NCBI RefSeq assembly: GCF_006352025.1
Contig: NZ_CP040936.1
Span: forward strand, 434,001-498,000
DNA from: Hymenobacter sp. DG01
GTDB taxonomy: Bacteria; Bacteroidota; Bacteroidia; Cytophagales; Hymenobacteraceae
Direction: 5' to 3'
DNA: 64,000 bases
The first letter of the stretch is position 1; each line of letters begins with the position of its first letter. This document shows positions 15,847 through 24,791 of the stretch, piece after piece. The notes below the pieces were generated by a model. That model had not been told where the DNA came from. It was given only the letters and a program-made list of their open reading frames with translations, and did no database searches. Both the position numbers and the translations under genes were made by a program.

Positions 15847-16311
15847 TTACAGAACGGGCGGCGGCAGCCGGAAGGGCACGAAGTCATCTACATTACCCCC
15901 GAAGCGGTGAATTTCGCGGATAATGGTGCTGCTGATAGCGGCCAGCACGGGTGAGGTGATGAGAAATACCGTTTCCAGCTCGGGGTTAACGTGGCGGTTG
16001 GCCTGAGCAATGGTGTTTTCGTACTCGAAGTCGGTGGTGTTGCGCAGGCCCCGCAGCAGAAACCGTGCGCCTACCTCCCGGGCGAAGTCGGCGGTAAGGC
16101 CCTTGTAGGCCCGGACCGACACCCGTGGCTCGTCCCGAAAAATATCCTCAATCAGACTAATCATCTGCTCTACCGGCAGGTAGCGCTGCTTACTGCTGTT
16201 GTTCCCGATGGCAATGATAACCTCATCAAACAAGGCCGCGCCGCGCCGTACTACGTCCAGGTGGCCGTTGGTAAACGGGTCAAAAGAGCCGGGGAACAGA
16301 GCGATACGCAT
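15847..16311 (-). CDS. coaD: Pantetheine-phosphate adenylyltransferase
   Basis: 154 residues, the usual size. Nucleotidyltransferase motif FPGSFDPFTNGHLDVVRR (TxGH-like NGH) at 6-23 and ISSTIIREI near 130 bind ATP; RGLRNTTDFEYE is the family's central signature. It makes dephospho-CoA from 4'-phosphopantetheine and ATP in coenzyme A synthesis. ATG 16311 (MRIALFPGS) is the true start. The leader carries GTGA octamers. A DUF3822 gene lies 130 bp upstream on the same strand, a common arrangement in Bacteroidota. Confidence 0.97.
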   Translation of the reverse strand: MRIALFPGSFDPFTNGHLDVVRRGAALFDEVIIAIGNNSSKQRYLPVEQMISLIEDIFRDEPRVSVRAYKGLTADFAREVGARFLLRGLRNTTDFEYENTIAQANRHVNPELETVFLITSPVLAAISSTIIREIHRFGGNVDDFVPFRLPPPVL

Positions 16312-16327
16312 AGAGAAAAATGGGCTG

Positions 16328-16370
16328 GCGAGGTAGTGAAAGAGCAATCGGTGAGCTGGTGAGTTTGTCG
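16328..16370. repeat. Octamer repeat with GTGA/GCGA every 8 bp (coaD leader)
   Basis: GCGA at 16328, GTGA at 16336, GCAA at 16344, GTGA at 16351 and 16359, GTCG at 16367: an 8-bp phase with one 7-bp step, ending 17 nt before the coaD start. Confidence 0.6.
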
Positions 16371-16441
16371 TTCAGGCCGGAGTGCTTGCACTGGTGGTAC
16401 CGCTAACAATCCGTCTTACCAACTCATTAATAAGCGACTTA

Positions 16442-17320
16442 TTAGCACAAGTGCAGAGCGTACAGCTCGAAATAGCGATACTCAAATACGTCGTTGAGGC
16501 GGTAGCTGTAGCCCAGGTCGTAGGGGCGGTTGCCGAACCGGATGTTGCGGATGTACTTACGCAGAATGGTAAATAGCTCCGAGTCGTGGGTAAGGTCGCC
16601 CCACACGGTTACCACGTCCTGGTCGGGGTTAAGCTGCAACTCCTGCATCACCAGAATGGTGTAGTAAATCAGATCCTCGGGAGTGCTGAATGGAAATACG
16701 TTGCAGAACTCCGGCTGCTTGTCGCGCATGGCCAGCAGCGTAACCTCCTGGTAGCTGATGCTAAGATAAATACGGCGGGAACCGCCCTGCTCGTTCTGGT
16801 GAGTAATGCCTTCTAGCAACGCACTGGTATGGTGCAGCAGCCGGCCCTCGGGGTAGGCAGCCTGAAACCACTCGGCCAGGGCCCGCTCGGCGGCAAAGAT
16901 GTTGGTGATTTCCAGGCCCGGGTGGGTATAGTGCAGCACCTGCTCCCGCTGTGGATCGGTAGCATGGTGGAGGCGCAGGTAAGCAGCCTCATCGCCGGCC
17001 CGAAACAAAGAGGCGGGCAGCAAGGTGAAATGCCGGTTTTGCACGGCCAGGCGCACCCGGTTCCAGCCGGTGCGGCCCAGCAGCTCATGTTCGGCGGCCA
17101 GGGCCTGCAGCTGGGATGCCAGTGGAGTGGCGGTATCGGGGGCCGCGTAATCTTCCAGGGCTACAAACTTATTGCGGCGCACGTCGGCTACGCCCACGCG
17201 CAGGCCGGCCGGGCCGGCCGTCAGGTAGAGGTTGTAGGCCGAGAGGTTGTCCAGGTCCAGCGTTTCGTCGTGCAGGCGCTGCAAGGCGGCCGGGGGAGGC
17301 GTCAGGACGGAAGCGGACAT
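16442..17320 (-). CDS. DUF3822 family protein
   Basis: 292 residues. Matches the Bacteroidota DUF3822 family by LYLTAGPAGLRVGVADVRRNKFVALEDY at the N-terminus, ENQGGSRRIYLSISYQEVTL-like strands near 195 and a final FEYRYFELYAL. The fold looks like the actin/ASKHA ATPase type (repeated beta-sheet with glycine turns), but no clear phosphate motif is seen and the function is unknown. ATG 17320 starts the conserved region; the frame continues upstream without a likely start. The gene sits next to coaD, as in many relatives, which suggests a link with CoA or with the rsmD/coaD region. Confidence 0.82.
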   Translation of the reverse strand: MSASVLTPPPAALQRLHDETLDLDNLSAYNLYLTAGPAGLRVGVADVRRNKFVALEDYAAPDTATPLASQLQALAAEHELLGRTGWNRVRLAVQNRHFTLLPASLFRAGDEAAYLRLHHATDPQREQVLHYTHPGLEITNIFAAERALAEWFQAAYPEGRLLHHTSALLEGITHQNEQGGSRRIYLSISYQEVTLLAMRDKQPEFCNVFPFSTPEDLIYYTILVMQELQLNPDQDVVTVWGDLTHDSELFTILRKYIRNIRFGNRPYDLGYSYRLNDVFEYRYFELYALHLC

Positions 17321-17488
17321 AGGCGTAGCGGAAAAAGTGGGTACAGACGGGAAACAGAGGCAAAAGCCCGCTAAAGGTACGCAGGCGCCGCCCGACTCGA
17401 AAGCCCTGCCGTGCGGGAGCCAGGTGCGGGCCCGGCATAAACCAGCCGGGCGGCCGTCGGGCCTCCGCCCGCTAGCCCGGGGCATGGC

Positions 17489-17998
17489 TTACTGAAAGCG
17501 CACCTGCGGAATAAATACATCGTCGGGGCTGATGATGTCGCGTAGCACCGGATGCACCTGTGAAGGCAACAGCAGCCCCAGCTGGCGCGGCGTCATAAAC
17601 TCCAGCTGGGTCAGCAGCTGGGCATGGGCGGCGTGCTCCGGATCGAGGCCGAGGCGGGGGGTAGCGGTGGGGTCGAGGGGGCGTACCTCAAAGAACAGCT
17701 CCAGGGCCTGCAGGCCCGGACCCCGAAACTCGTGCAGGTGCAGAAACCGCCCTACACTTACCGCCAGGCCGGTTTCCTCGGCAAATTCCCGTTCCAGGCC
17801 CTGTTGCAGCGTTTCGCCAAATTGCCACCCTCCACCGGGAGGCGACCAGAATGGTAGTTGGTTGGGCAGCAGCCCACGGTGGGCCGTAAGCAGCAGGGTA
17901 TCGTTCCGGACCAGCAGGCCGCACACCCGCACCCGGGCTACCCCGGCGTACGCCTCCAGCAGGGAGTTAGCAGCAGTACCAGCAGTGAAGTCAGTCAT
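17489..17998 (-). CDS. NUDIX domain protein
   Basis: 169 residues. NUDIX box GGGWQFGETLQQGLEREFAEETGL around 57-80 has all catalytic residues (G, E, REF.EE.G). WSPPGGGW before it and HEF after it resemble mutT/nudix hydrolases acting on nucleotides. Unlike the 14565 enzyme it has no extra domain. Substrate unknown. It is a single gene between the DUF3822 gene and a DUF4126 gene on the same strand. Confidence 0.85.
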   Translation of the reverse strand: MTDFTAGTAANSLLEAYAGVARVRVCGLLVRNDTLLLTAHRGLLPNQLPFWSPPGGGWQFGETLQQGLEREFAEETGLAVSVGRFLHLHEFRGPGLQALELFFEVRPLDPTATPRLGLDPEHAAHAQLLTQLEFMTPRQLGLLLPSQVHPVLRDIISPDDVFIPQVRFQ

Positions 17999-18095
17999 AA
18001 GAGAAGCTCAGCTTTCGGCCGTGCAAAGGCACCAAAACGCAAGCTTACGAAGAAAGCCGGTGCAGCGGCTCACCTGAGGCGGCCAAAATGCTTTT

Positions 18096-18704
18096 CTACC
18101 GGCCGGCGGCCGTCCCCACGAGGCCGGCCCGGCGCGCTGCCCGGCGCTGCCGCCAGTGCCGCAGCCGCACCAGTGCCCACACCACGCCGGCCAGGGCCAG
18201 CACGGCCATCAGCAGCGGCAGCAGCAGCCCCAGCACCGTGCCCACCAGCGCCAGCAGATTTTCCAGCGTGGCCAACACCGGATTTCCCAGGCCAGCCGTG
18301 GTAACCGTAGAGCCGGCCCGCAGCAGCGAAGTACCGGTCTGGATGATGCCAGCGGCTCCGCCCCCGGCCAGCACCCCCAAGCCCCAGCGCAACATCGGGG
18401 GCATATCGGGCAGGGCCGAAGTCATGAGAATAGTGCCGGCAATGAACGCCGCCGGCCCCGTGATGGTGTCCAGTATATTATCCACCACCGGAACGTAGTA
18501 GCCCAGAATTTCGGCTACCGTGGCCGTACCCAGCACGGCCACGGCGGGCCAGCTGCCCAGCCAGGCAAAGCCGGCGGCCGGGGTCAGGTAGCCCGTCCGA
18601 TAAGCCAGAGAAGCGGCCAGCAGCGGCACAAATACCCGAAAGCCGCTGCAGGCAGCCAGCGCCAGGCCCAGGGCCCCACTCAGCAGGTAGTCCAGATGTT
18701 CCAT
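18096..18704 (-). CDS. DUF4126 integral membrane protein
   Basis: 202 residues with about five hydrophobic segments: LLSGALGLALAACSGFRVF near the start (the conserved ACSGFRVFVPLL motif), two in the middle, and LLALVGTVLGLLLPLLMAVL with ALAGVVWALV at the end, finishing in an Arg-rich tail. The family is common and of unknown function. ATG 18704 begins right before the first helix; the frame is open upstream but over the divergent thioesterase gene. Confidence 0.82.
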   Translation of the reverse strand: MEHLDYLLSGALGLALAACSGFRVFVPLLAASLAYRTGYLTPAAGFAWLGSWPAVAVLGTATVAEILGYYVPVVDNILDTITGPAAFIAGTILMTSALPDMPPMLRWGLGVLAGGGAAGIIQTGTSLLRAGSTVTTAGLGNPVLATLENLLALVGTVLGLLLPLLMAVLALAGVVWALVRLRHWRQRRAARRAGLVGTAAGR

Positions 18705-18797
18705 GGTAAGCAGGTAGGCAAAGGAGAAACGAAGAGAAGCGCGGCGCCCGGCGGCCCGGCGCCAAACTTCCAAAAGATACACAACCTTTGTGGCTCT

Positions 18798-19223
18798 ATG
18801 ACGACTGAATCGCTCGAAACCCGCATCCGCCGCAAGCTCACCCGCCAGCACTTCATGCACCACATCGGGGCCGACCTTACCCGCATTGAGGAGGGTAGGG
18901 TAGAGGCCGAGCTGACCCTGCAGCAGCAGCACCAGCAGCACGGCGGCTTTGCCCACGGCGGACTGGTAGCCACCATGGCCGATCTGGTAGCTGGCTTTGC
19001 CGCCGTAACCCTGGTGCCCGATGGTACGGGCTTGGTAACCGTGGAGCTGAAAACCAGCTACCTGCGCCCCGGAGTGGGGCAGAAGCTGCGGGCCGTGGGC
19101 TGGGTCCTGAAAGCCGGGCGCCGCCTGCATTTCTGCGAGGCGGAAGTGTGGTGCGACAGCCAGCTGATTGCGAAGGCTACGGCTACCATGGCCGTGGTAG
19201 AGCCCCCCGCAGCTGAGCAGTAG
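18798..19223 (+). CDS. PaaI-type hotdog thioesterase
   Basis: 141 residues. HGGFAHGGLVATMADLVAGFAA contains the family core (HGG...ADxAxG), followed by VTVELKTSYLRP; these are the hotdog helix and strands of PaaI-like acyl-CoA thioesterases. Substrate is unknown. The start ATG 18798 is preceded by AACCTTTG, one base off the -7 consensus and ending 6 nt before it. Divergent from the DUF4126 gene. Confidence 0.88.
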   Translation: MTTESLETRIRRKLTRQHFMHHIGADLTRIEEGRVEAELTLQQQHQQHGGFAHGGLVATMADLVAGFAAVTLVPDGTGLVTVELKTSYLRPGVGQKLRAVGWVLKAGRRLHFCEAEVWCDSQLIAKATATMAVVEPPAAEQ

Positions 19224-19293
19224 AATCTAAGGTTTTCTTCTCACCTTAGCGTAGCAGTCCGGATAGTTCCCACCGGGTGTGCTCTACCTGGTT

Positions 19294-21504
19294 ATGAAGT
19301 GGATTATTACGGTGCTGCTATTACTGCTGGGCAGCCCCATTCAGGCCCAGCACCGCTACTGGGCCGCCGATTATGATTCGCTTAGCCAGGTGCTGCGCCG
19401 CCAGCCTGCCGACACGGCCCGCGTGCGTACCATCCGGCACATGCTGGATGTGGTGGAGCTGACGGAGCTGCGCCGCCGTCAGCAGGTACTACCCTTGCTG
19501 GATACGCTGTTCGCCCTGAATGCTCGCACCCAGCAGCTAGACGATGCTCCGTACCGGGAGCTGCAAGCCGGTGTGCGGCTGTGGGTCGGCGCTACTCGCT
19601 ACCCCCAGGCCCTAAGCGCCCTGCAACAGGCCGTTGAACTGTTTGATGCCGCCGGCCACCCGGTGCCGCTTTTGCTCATTGACCTGGCCCCCCTCTACAA
19701 CGCCATGCACGAAACGGCTGGGCGCCAGGCTTATTTTCAGCGGAAGCTGATACAGTACCGGGTGGAGAGAAACGTAAAAAACCAGGCGGCCTGCTACCTG
19801 GTGCTGGGCGGCACCTACCGCCACCGCGGCGACTACAACCAGGCCATCAGCTGCTACCTGCACGCCGCTGACCTCTTCAGGACCTTCCACCGCCGCCTGT
19901 ACGCCAATGAGCTGATGGTAGCCGGCACTACCTACGCCGAGTGGGGCAACGACCAGAAAGCCCTGCACTACCTGACGCAGGCGTCCGGGCTTAATCAGCA
20001 ATACACCATCAACGGGCTGCAGCGCTTCTTTGGGCAGCAGGCGGTGGGCAAGCTGTATCTGCAGCAGGGCAAGCTGCCCGAGGCCCTGCGCTACGCCGAC
20101 CTGCTGCTGGAAACCGCCCGCCTCGACCCCGTGGACGGAACCCAGTTCAGGGCCTACGCGCTGGTGCTGAAAAGCCAGGTGCTGCTGGCCCTCCGGCAGC
20201 CCCAGGCAGTATTGCCGCTCCTGACGCGCGCCCAGCAGATTGCCGACTCCTTGCACATGCCCGTAACGGGACGTCCCGGCGAGTTTGCGCTCGATGCCAC
20301 CTGGGCCCGCTACTACACCGCCCGCCATAACATTGCCCAGGCCGACCAGCACTGGCGCCAGGCTTACGAGAAAGCCACTGCCGCCAATTTTCAGATGCTG
20401 CGGCCCAAATACCTGCAACAGATTATTCGCTTTCAGGATGCGCACGGGGCCGCCGAGGCTACCCGCCTCTACGCCCGCGCCTACTTCAACCTGATGGATA
20501 CCCTCAACGAAGCCCAGGGCCACAACCTGGTGGCCCAGTATGAGGCGGAGCGCACCGAGCAGGCCCAAAACGCGCAAATCGTTCGGTTGCGCCAGGAAAA
20601 AGTAGTGCAGGCCATGCGCCTGCGCCAGCGCAACCAGCTGCTGGGGGTAGCGGCCGTAGCCATTCTGCTGATATCGGGGCTGGGGGTGGCGGTGTACCGG
20701 CAGCTGCAGGTCAATAAGCAGACGCTGGCCCAGCTGCGCACAACCCAGCACCAGCTGGTGCAGTCGGAAAAGTGGGCGTTTGTGGGCGAAGTATCGGCTG
20801 GCATTGCCCACGAGCTGCAGAACCCGCTCAACTTCATGAAGCGCTTTGCTGAGGTGAGCACAACCATGGTGGATACCATGCACAACCCGGGCAAGAAAGC
20901 CGGGCTGGAGCAGGAAATTCTGGTGGGCCTGCGCCAGAATCTGCAGGAAATCAGCCAGCACGGCATCCGGGCTTCCGCCATCATCAAAGACATGCTGGAA
21001 CACTCCCGCGCCGGCACCGGGCAGCGCGAGCCCATCGATCTGAACGAGTTGATTCGGGAGTACCTGTACCTGGCCCGCCAGGCCCCGGAGCTACGCGAGA
21101 AAACCCAGGCCGTAATAGTCGAAACCCACCTCGACCCGATGCTACCCCCTGTATCGGTGGTTGCCCCGGATATGGGCCGTGTGCTGCTGAACCTGTTCGC
21201 CAACGCTCTGTACGCCGTGGTGCAGCGCCCGCCGACCGCCGCCTACCTTCCCACCCTGCGCGTATCTACTGCAATCCAGTCAAATACCGTAGAAATCCGG
21301 GTGCAGGATAACGGCGTTGGCATGACGCCCGAGGTGCAGGCAAAAGTGTTTCAGGCCTTCTTCACCACCAAGCCTCCCGGCGAAGGCACCGGCCTGGGCC
21401 TCTCTCTCAGCTCCGACATCGTGAAAAGCCACGGCGGCACTATGGCAGTTGAATCGGGGGTAGGAAAGGGAACAGAATTTATTATCACGCTGCCGGTTGC
21501 TTAA
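19294..21504 (+). CDS. TPR-containing sensor histidine kinase
   Basis: 736 residues. Signal peptide 1-18, then a periplasmic region of tetratricopeptide repeats (about 30-400; for example GTYRHRGDYNQAISCYLHAADLF and KLYLQQGKLPEALRYADLLL), a single membrane helix at about 449-471, a coiled linker, HisKA box VSAGIAHELQNPLNFMKRF with the phospho-acceptor His near 506, and a HATPase with NALYAVV, VQDNGVGM, GTGLGLS and GGTM motifs. This is the Bacteroidota periplasmic-TPR kinase layout. No response regulator lies beside it, so it is an orphan in this window. ATG 19294 was chosen for the signal peptide; GTG 19279 is possible. Confidence 0.92.
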   Translation: MKWIITVLLLLLGSPIQAQHRYWAADYDSLSQVLRRQPADTARVRTIRHMLDVVELTELRRRQQVLPLLDTLFALNARTQQLDDAPYRELQAGVRLWVGATRYPQALSALQQAVELFDAAGHPVPLLLIDLAPLYNAMHETAGRQAYFQRKLIQYRVERNVKNQAACYLVLGGTYRHRGDYNQAISCYLHAADLFRTFHRRLYANELMVAGTTYAEWGNDQKALHYLTQASGLNQQYTINGLQRFFGQQAVGKLYLQQGKLPEALRYADLLLETARLDPVDGTQFRAYALVLKSQVLLALRQPQAVLPLLTRAQQIADSLHMPVTGRPGEFALDATWARYYTARHNIAQADQHWRQAYEKATAANFQMLRPKYLQQIIRFQDAHGAAEATRLYARAYFNLMDTLNEAQGHNLVAQYEAERTEQAQNAQIVRLRQEKVVQAMRLRQRNQLLGVAAVAILLISGLGVAVYRQLQVNKQTLAQLRTTQHQLVQSEKWAFVGEVSAGIAHELQNPLNFMKRFAEVSTTMVDTMHNPGKKAGLEQEILVGLRQNLQEISQHGIRASAIIKDMLEHSRAGTGQREPIDLNELIREYLYLARQAPELREKTQAVIVETHLDPMLPPVSVVAPDMGRVLLNLFANALYAVVQRPPTAAYLPTLRVSTAIQSNTVEIRVQDNGVGMTPEVQAKVFQAFFTTKPPGEGTGLGLSLSSDIVKSHGGTMAVESGVGKGTEFIITLPVA

Positions 21505-21507
21505 CCC

Positions 21508-22059
21508 ATGGATACGGCCGCTGCGAAATACTACATCAGCTGGTACCGGTGGCAGGCCCAGGACAGCTACACGCTGTGGCTGACGATGCCCTACGAAGAT
21601 GCTTTATGGGCTGATGAAATGGGTCGGGTTCCTTTATTTGCTACCCCTGGTGAAGTGAGGATACTGGCCGAAAGGTTAGGTGTTACGGTAGAAGGGGAAG
21701 CCCCTAGAATGCATGATTTTGACGCTGTAGCGCATTGGATGATGCACTCCAACCGTCTGCCTCCACGGGAATGCCTTATCGCCTGGAATGCATTCGACGA
21801 TCTGAGTTCGGGCGTTGGGCACGAGTTTGCCGGAAACCGAAAAGCGCCTGTGCGAAACCGGGTGTTTGACTTATTGTACGCACAGAGCGGGCTCTGGAAA
21901 ATAACTGCCGAGCCCATCTGGCGCTTGCAGGAACGGAAAGTGCTGCGGCGCATTCTGCAGCAGGGCTTCCGGTTGTGGCAGCGGTACACATATCAGGCAT
22001 CGGCACCAGCCCGCGCACATTCTGGTAACGCAAACCGCCTATCCCCGCCGGGAGCTTAA
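21508..22059 (+). CDS. Hypothetical protein 3 bp after the histidine kinase
   Basis: 183 residues, soluble, Trp-rich (WYRWQ, WLTM, WADEMG near the N-terminus). I do not recognise it. It has no receiver domain, DNA-binding helix or membrane helix, so it is not the missing response regulator. It begins 3 bp after the kinase stop, so it should be translated from the same mRNA. Composition is lower in GC (about 52% by eye) than the kinase, and the C-terminal 40 residues are Arg/Ala-rich and look unstructured. Sequence type recalls small immunity-like proteins, which is weak inference. Confidence 0.65.
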   Translation: MDTAAAKYYISWYRWQAQDSYTLWLTMPYEDALWADEMGRVPLFATPGEVRILAERLGVTVEGEAPRMHDFDAVAHWMMHSNRLPPRECLIAWNAFDDLSSGVGHEFAGNRKAPVRNRVFDLLYAQSGLWKITAEPIWRLQERKVLRRILQQGFRLWQRYTYQASAPARAHSGNANRLSPPGA

Positions 22060-22066
22060 ACCGGCG

Positions 22067-22074
22067 TAGCTTTG
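22067..22074 (+). promoter_or_regulatory. -7 box (TAGCTTTG) of the RecD-like helicase
   Basis: Full match to TAnnTTTG, ending 19 nt before ATG 22094. No TTG at N19. Confidence 0.5.
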
Positions 22075-22093
22075 TTCTCTCGATTACACAGCT

Positions 22094-23518
22094 ATGCTTA
22101 CCGTCAGAACTCCCTCCGTCCGCGACTATTTCCCCTACGAACCCACCCAGGACCAGGCCACGCTGTTTCGGCAGATGGACGGTTTCCTCGGCGATGCGCT
22201 GCCGGGGCGCAAGGCCTTTATCCTGCGCGGCTACGCCGGTACGGGCAAAACCACTGTGGTGAGTGCCTTGGTGCAGTGGCTGCACCGCATGGGCCGCAAA
22301 TACGTGCTGATGGCCCCCACCGGCCGTGCCGCCAAGGTAATGAGCACTTACTCGGGGGTAGCAGCCAGCACCATTCACAAGAAGATTTACCGCCAGACCA
22401 GCGGCACGCCTGCCCAGGGCCTTTCGTTCCAGCGTCAGCCTAACCGCGCCCAGGATACCCTGTTCATCGTGGATGAGGCCTCCATGATTTCTGACGAAAA
22501 GGCTTTCGGCGAAAACGGCCTGCTCGACGATTTGATGAACTACGTGTTCGAGAAGCCCTCGAACCGTCTGCTGCTCATCGGCGACACGGCCCAGCTGCCG
22601 CCCGTGGGCCAGCTGCTCAGCCCGGCCCTCGATGCCGAGCTGCTGCGCCACCGCTTCCGCGCTCAGGTCGATTCGGTGGAGCTGCGCCAGGTAATGCGCC
22701 AGGCCGAGCAGTCGGGGATTCTGATGAACGCCACCGTGCTGCGCGAAGAGCTGCGCGAGGAGCACCCGCAAATTACCTTCTTCACCAAAGGCTACCCCGA
22801 TATTTTCGCTATGGGTGGCGACAAGCTGGAAGACGGCCTGCGCTGGGCCTACAAGAACTTCGGGCACGAGAACAGCACCATCATCTGCCGCTCCAATAAG
22901 AACGCCAATCAGTACAACCAGTACATCCGGCGCATTCTGTTTGAGGCCGAGGATGAAATCGAATCGGGCGACTACCTGATGGTGGTGCGCAACAACTACT
23001 ACTGGCTGCCCAAGGATTCGGAAATCGGGTTTCTGGCCAACGGCGACTTTGTGCAGGTAGTGAAAATCGTGCGCCTGACCGAGGAGTTTGGCTTCCGCTT
23101 CGCCGATGCCCGCGTGCGTCTCGTGGACTACCCCGACGAGCCGGACATGGAAATCAAGCTGCTGCTGGATACCTTGCACACCGAAAGCCCAGCCCTACCC
23201 GCCGACCGCAACAAAGCCCTCTACGACGCCGTTAGTGCCGATTACGCCCACCTCGAAACCAAGAAGGAGCGTACCGCCGCTATGCGCAAAGACCCGTTCC
23301 TGAATGCCCTGCAGGTGAAATTCGCCTACGCCCTTACCTGCCACAAAGCCCAGGGCGGGCAGTGGCAGGCCGTATTCGTGGACCACGGCTTTCTGAAGGA
23401 AGACATGGTGAACAGCGAGTTTGCCCGCTGGCTGTATACCGCCGTCACGCGCTCCTCGGAAAAGCTGTTTCTGCTGAATTTTAACAAGAAGCTTCTCGCC
23501 GACGAGAATCAGGAGTAG
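22094..23518 (+). CDS. RecD-like AAA/UvrD-C DNA helicase
   Basis: 474 residues. Walker A GYAGTGKTT at 46-54, Walker B FIVDEASMIS near 124, a QLPPVGQ motif III segment near 175, and the C-terminal UvrD-like part with ALTCHKAQGGQW (motif V/VI-like) and WLYTAVTRSSEKL. This is the superfamily 1B helicase pattern of RecD/Dda/Pif1 relatives. It is short compared with RecD2 (about 740) because the N-terminal part is reduced. A role in recombination or replication restart is inferred from the family. No RecB or RecC is adjacent. Confidence 0.9.
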   Translation: MLTVRTPSVRDYFPYEPTQDQATLFRQMDGFLGDALPGRKAFILRGYAGTGKTTVVSALVQWLHRMGRKYVLMAPTGRAAKVMSTYSGVAASTIHKKIYRQTSGTPAQGLSFQRQPNRAQDTLFIVDEASMISDEKAFGENGLLDDLMNYVFEKPSNRLLLIGDTAQLPPVGQLLSPALDAELLRHRFRAQVDSVELRQVMRQAEQSGILMNATVLREELREEHPQITFFTKGYPDIFAMGGDKLEDGLRWAYKNFGHENSTIICRSNKNANQYNQYIRRILFEAEDEIESGDYLMVVRNNYYWLPKDSEIGFLANGDFVQVVKIVRLTEEFGFRFADARVRLVDYPDEPDMEIKLLLDTLHTESPALPADRNKALYDAVSADYAHLETKKERTAAMRKDPFLNALQVKFAYALTCHKAQGGQWQAVFVDHGFLKEDMVNSEFARWLYTAVTRSSEKLFLLNFNKKLLADENQE

Positions 23519-23714
23519 CGCCTACCCCCTTCAACACGCTCAAACCCTGCCGGGCAGGCGCCCGTTCGGAGCCAACTGGTCGGATGCCTTTGGTATTGGA
23601 CCAGGGGTAGGGCACAAGGCGAAAAACTCCGGCTGAAAAGAACGGAACAACGTCCCTCGTGCGTTGTTATTCGTGTCGGCTGCGGAGGGGCTGGGGCGAA
23701 AACTGGCACGTAAC

Positions 23715-23744
23715 TTGGCGCAGCCCCCGAAACTTGTATTTTTG
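23715..23744 (+). promoter_or_regulatory. Complete Bacteroidota promoter (TTG-N19-TATTTTTG)
   Basis: TTG at 23715-23717, exactly 19 nt, then TATTTTTG at 23737-23744: a full match to the consensus of the Bacteroidota primary sigma factor, 32 nt before the DUF1573 start. Confidence 0.8.
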
Positions 23745-23776
23745 ACTACTTCCAACGCTTTTCAGCAGTTCAACCC

Positions 23777-24316
23777 ATGAAAAAAGCACTTCTTCTGGCT
23801 CTTTCCCTGTCCGTGATGGGTTTCGCGGCTCAGGCGCAAACGGCGGCCGTGAAGCCGGCCAACGCTCAGACCAAAGTAGCGGGCCCGCAAATCCAGTTCG
23901 AGGAAATGAAGTACGACTTCGGCTCCATCCGCACCGGCGACGTGGTAGAGCACACGTTCAAGTTCAAGAACGTAGGCACCCAGCCGCTCGTGATTTCGAA
24001 TATTGGTGTAAGCTGCGGCTGCACTACCCCCGACTGGACGAAAGAGCCCGTGATGCCTGGCAAAACCGGCACCGTAACGGCTAAATTCAACAGCGCCGGC
24101 AAAATGGGCATGCAGAACAAAGTGCTGACCATTGAGTCGAACTCGGCTGGTGGCAACGCCATGGTGGCCCTGGTAGGCGACGTGAAAGACGCTAACGCCG
24201 CCATGACGGCCGCCCCGGCTTCCACCGACGTATCGGCCCCCGCCGACACTAAAGACGCCAAGCAGAAAACCAAGATTGGCGACAGCAAGATCAAAGCCAA
24301 GAAGAAAGCTTCCTAA
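23777..24316 (+). CDS. DUF1573 secreted protein
   Basis: 179 residues. Signal peptide 1-21 (MKKALLLALSLSVMGFAAQA). The DUF1573 (ASH-like, immunoglobulin-type) domain runs from about 35 to 130: FEEMKYDFGSIRTGDVVEH, FKFKNVGTQPLVISN, then SCGCTTPDW, with the SCGCT cysteines typical of the family. The C-terminal 45 residues are Ala-, Lys- and Asp-rich and low in complexity. Function unknown; periplasmic or surface location expected. It has the best promoter of the window and a strong terminator, so it is likely well expressed. Confidence 0.9.
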   Translation: MKKALLLALSLSVMGFAAQAQTAAVKPANAQTKVAGPQIQFEEMKYDFGSIRTGDVVEHTFKFKNVGTQPLVISNIGVSCGCTTPDWTKEPVMPGKTGTVTAKFNSAGKMGMQNKVLTIESNSAGGNAMVALVGDVKDANAAMTAAPASTDVSAPADTKDAKQKTKIGDSKIKAKKKAS

Positions 24317-24335
24317 GCACTGGGCTTCCATAGAA

Positions 24336-24373
24336 AAGCAAAAAGGCTTGCCATCTGGCAAGCCTTTTTGCTT
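24336..24373. terminator. Hairpin between convergent genes
   Basis: Arms AAGCAAAAAGGCTTGCCA and TGGCAAGCCTTTTTGCTT (18 bp, perfect) around TC. T-rich in both directions, so it can stop both the DUF1573 and DUF423 transcripts. Confidence 0.85.
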
Positions 24374-24392
24374 GTAACGGGGGTAGGAAATG

Positions 24393-24770
24393 CTACACCT
24401 GCCGGGCGGCCAGCAGCAGCACAATCCAGCCGGCAATAAGCAGCACGCCGCCGATGGGCGTGATAGCGCCCAGCTTGGTAATGCCCGTCAGGCACAGCAC
24501 GTACAGCGAGCCGCTGAACACCAGCACCCCGCTCAGCCACAGCCAGGCCGTGGTGCCCAGGCTCTGCAGCTCGGGTTTCACGTGCCATAAAATGCCCACG
24601 GCCAGCAGGGCCAGCGCGTGGTAAAACTGGTAGCGCACGGCGGTTTCAAAGGTTTCGAAGCGACCGGAGGCTTCCAGCATCTTGCGCAGGCCGTGCGCCC
24701 CAAAGGCCCCGATTCCGACGCCCAGACCGCCCAGTAAGGCGGCCAGCTGAATAATAAGTCGAGCTGTCAT
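24393..24770 (-). CDS. DUF423 (YgdD-like) membrane protein
   Basis: 125 residues with four membrane helices. The family signature is clear: LGGLGVGIGAFGAHGL at the start, then a helix RYQFYHALALLAVGIL, WLSGVLVFSGSLYVLCLTG and LGAITPIGGVLLIAGWIVLLL. E. coli YgdD is the best-known member; function is unknown. Downstream (plus-strand left) is the terminator at 24336-24373; upstream is a large inverted repeat. Confidence 0.93.
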   Translation of the reverse strand: MTARLIIQLAALLGGLGVGIGAFGAHGLRKMLEASGRFETFETAVRYQFYHALALLAVGILWHVKPELQSLGTTAWLWLSGVLVFSGSLYVLCLTGITKLGAITPIGGVLLIAGWIVLLLAARQV

Positions 24771-24791
24771 GTAGTTGAATTGTCAGGTGTG

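Noticed and set aside
19612..21003. 463-codon frame on the minus strand inside the histidine kinase
   Set aside because: Antisense shadow; the sense frame has TPR and kinase motifs.
21508..22059. Response regulator for the histidine kinase
   Set aside because: No receiver-domain aspartate pattern or DNA-binding motif is seen.
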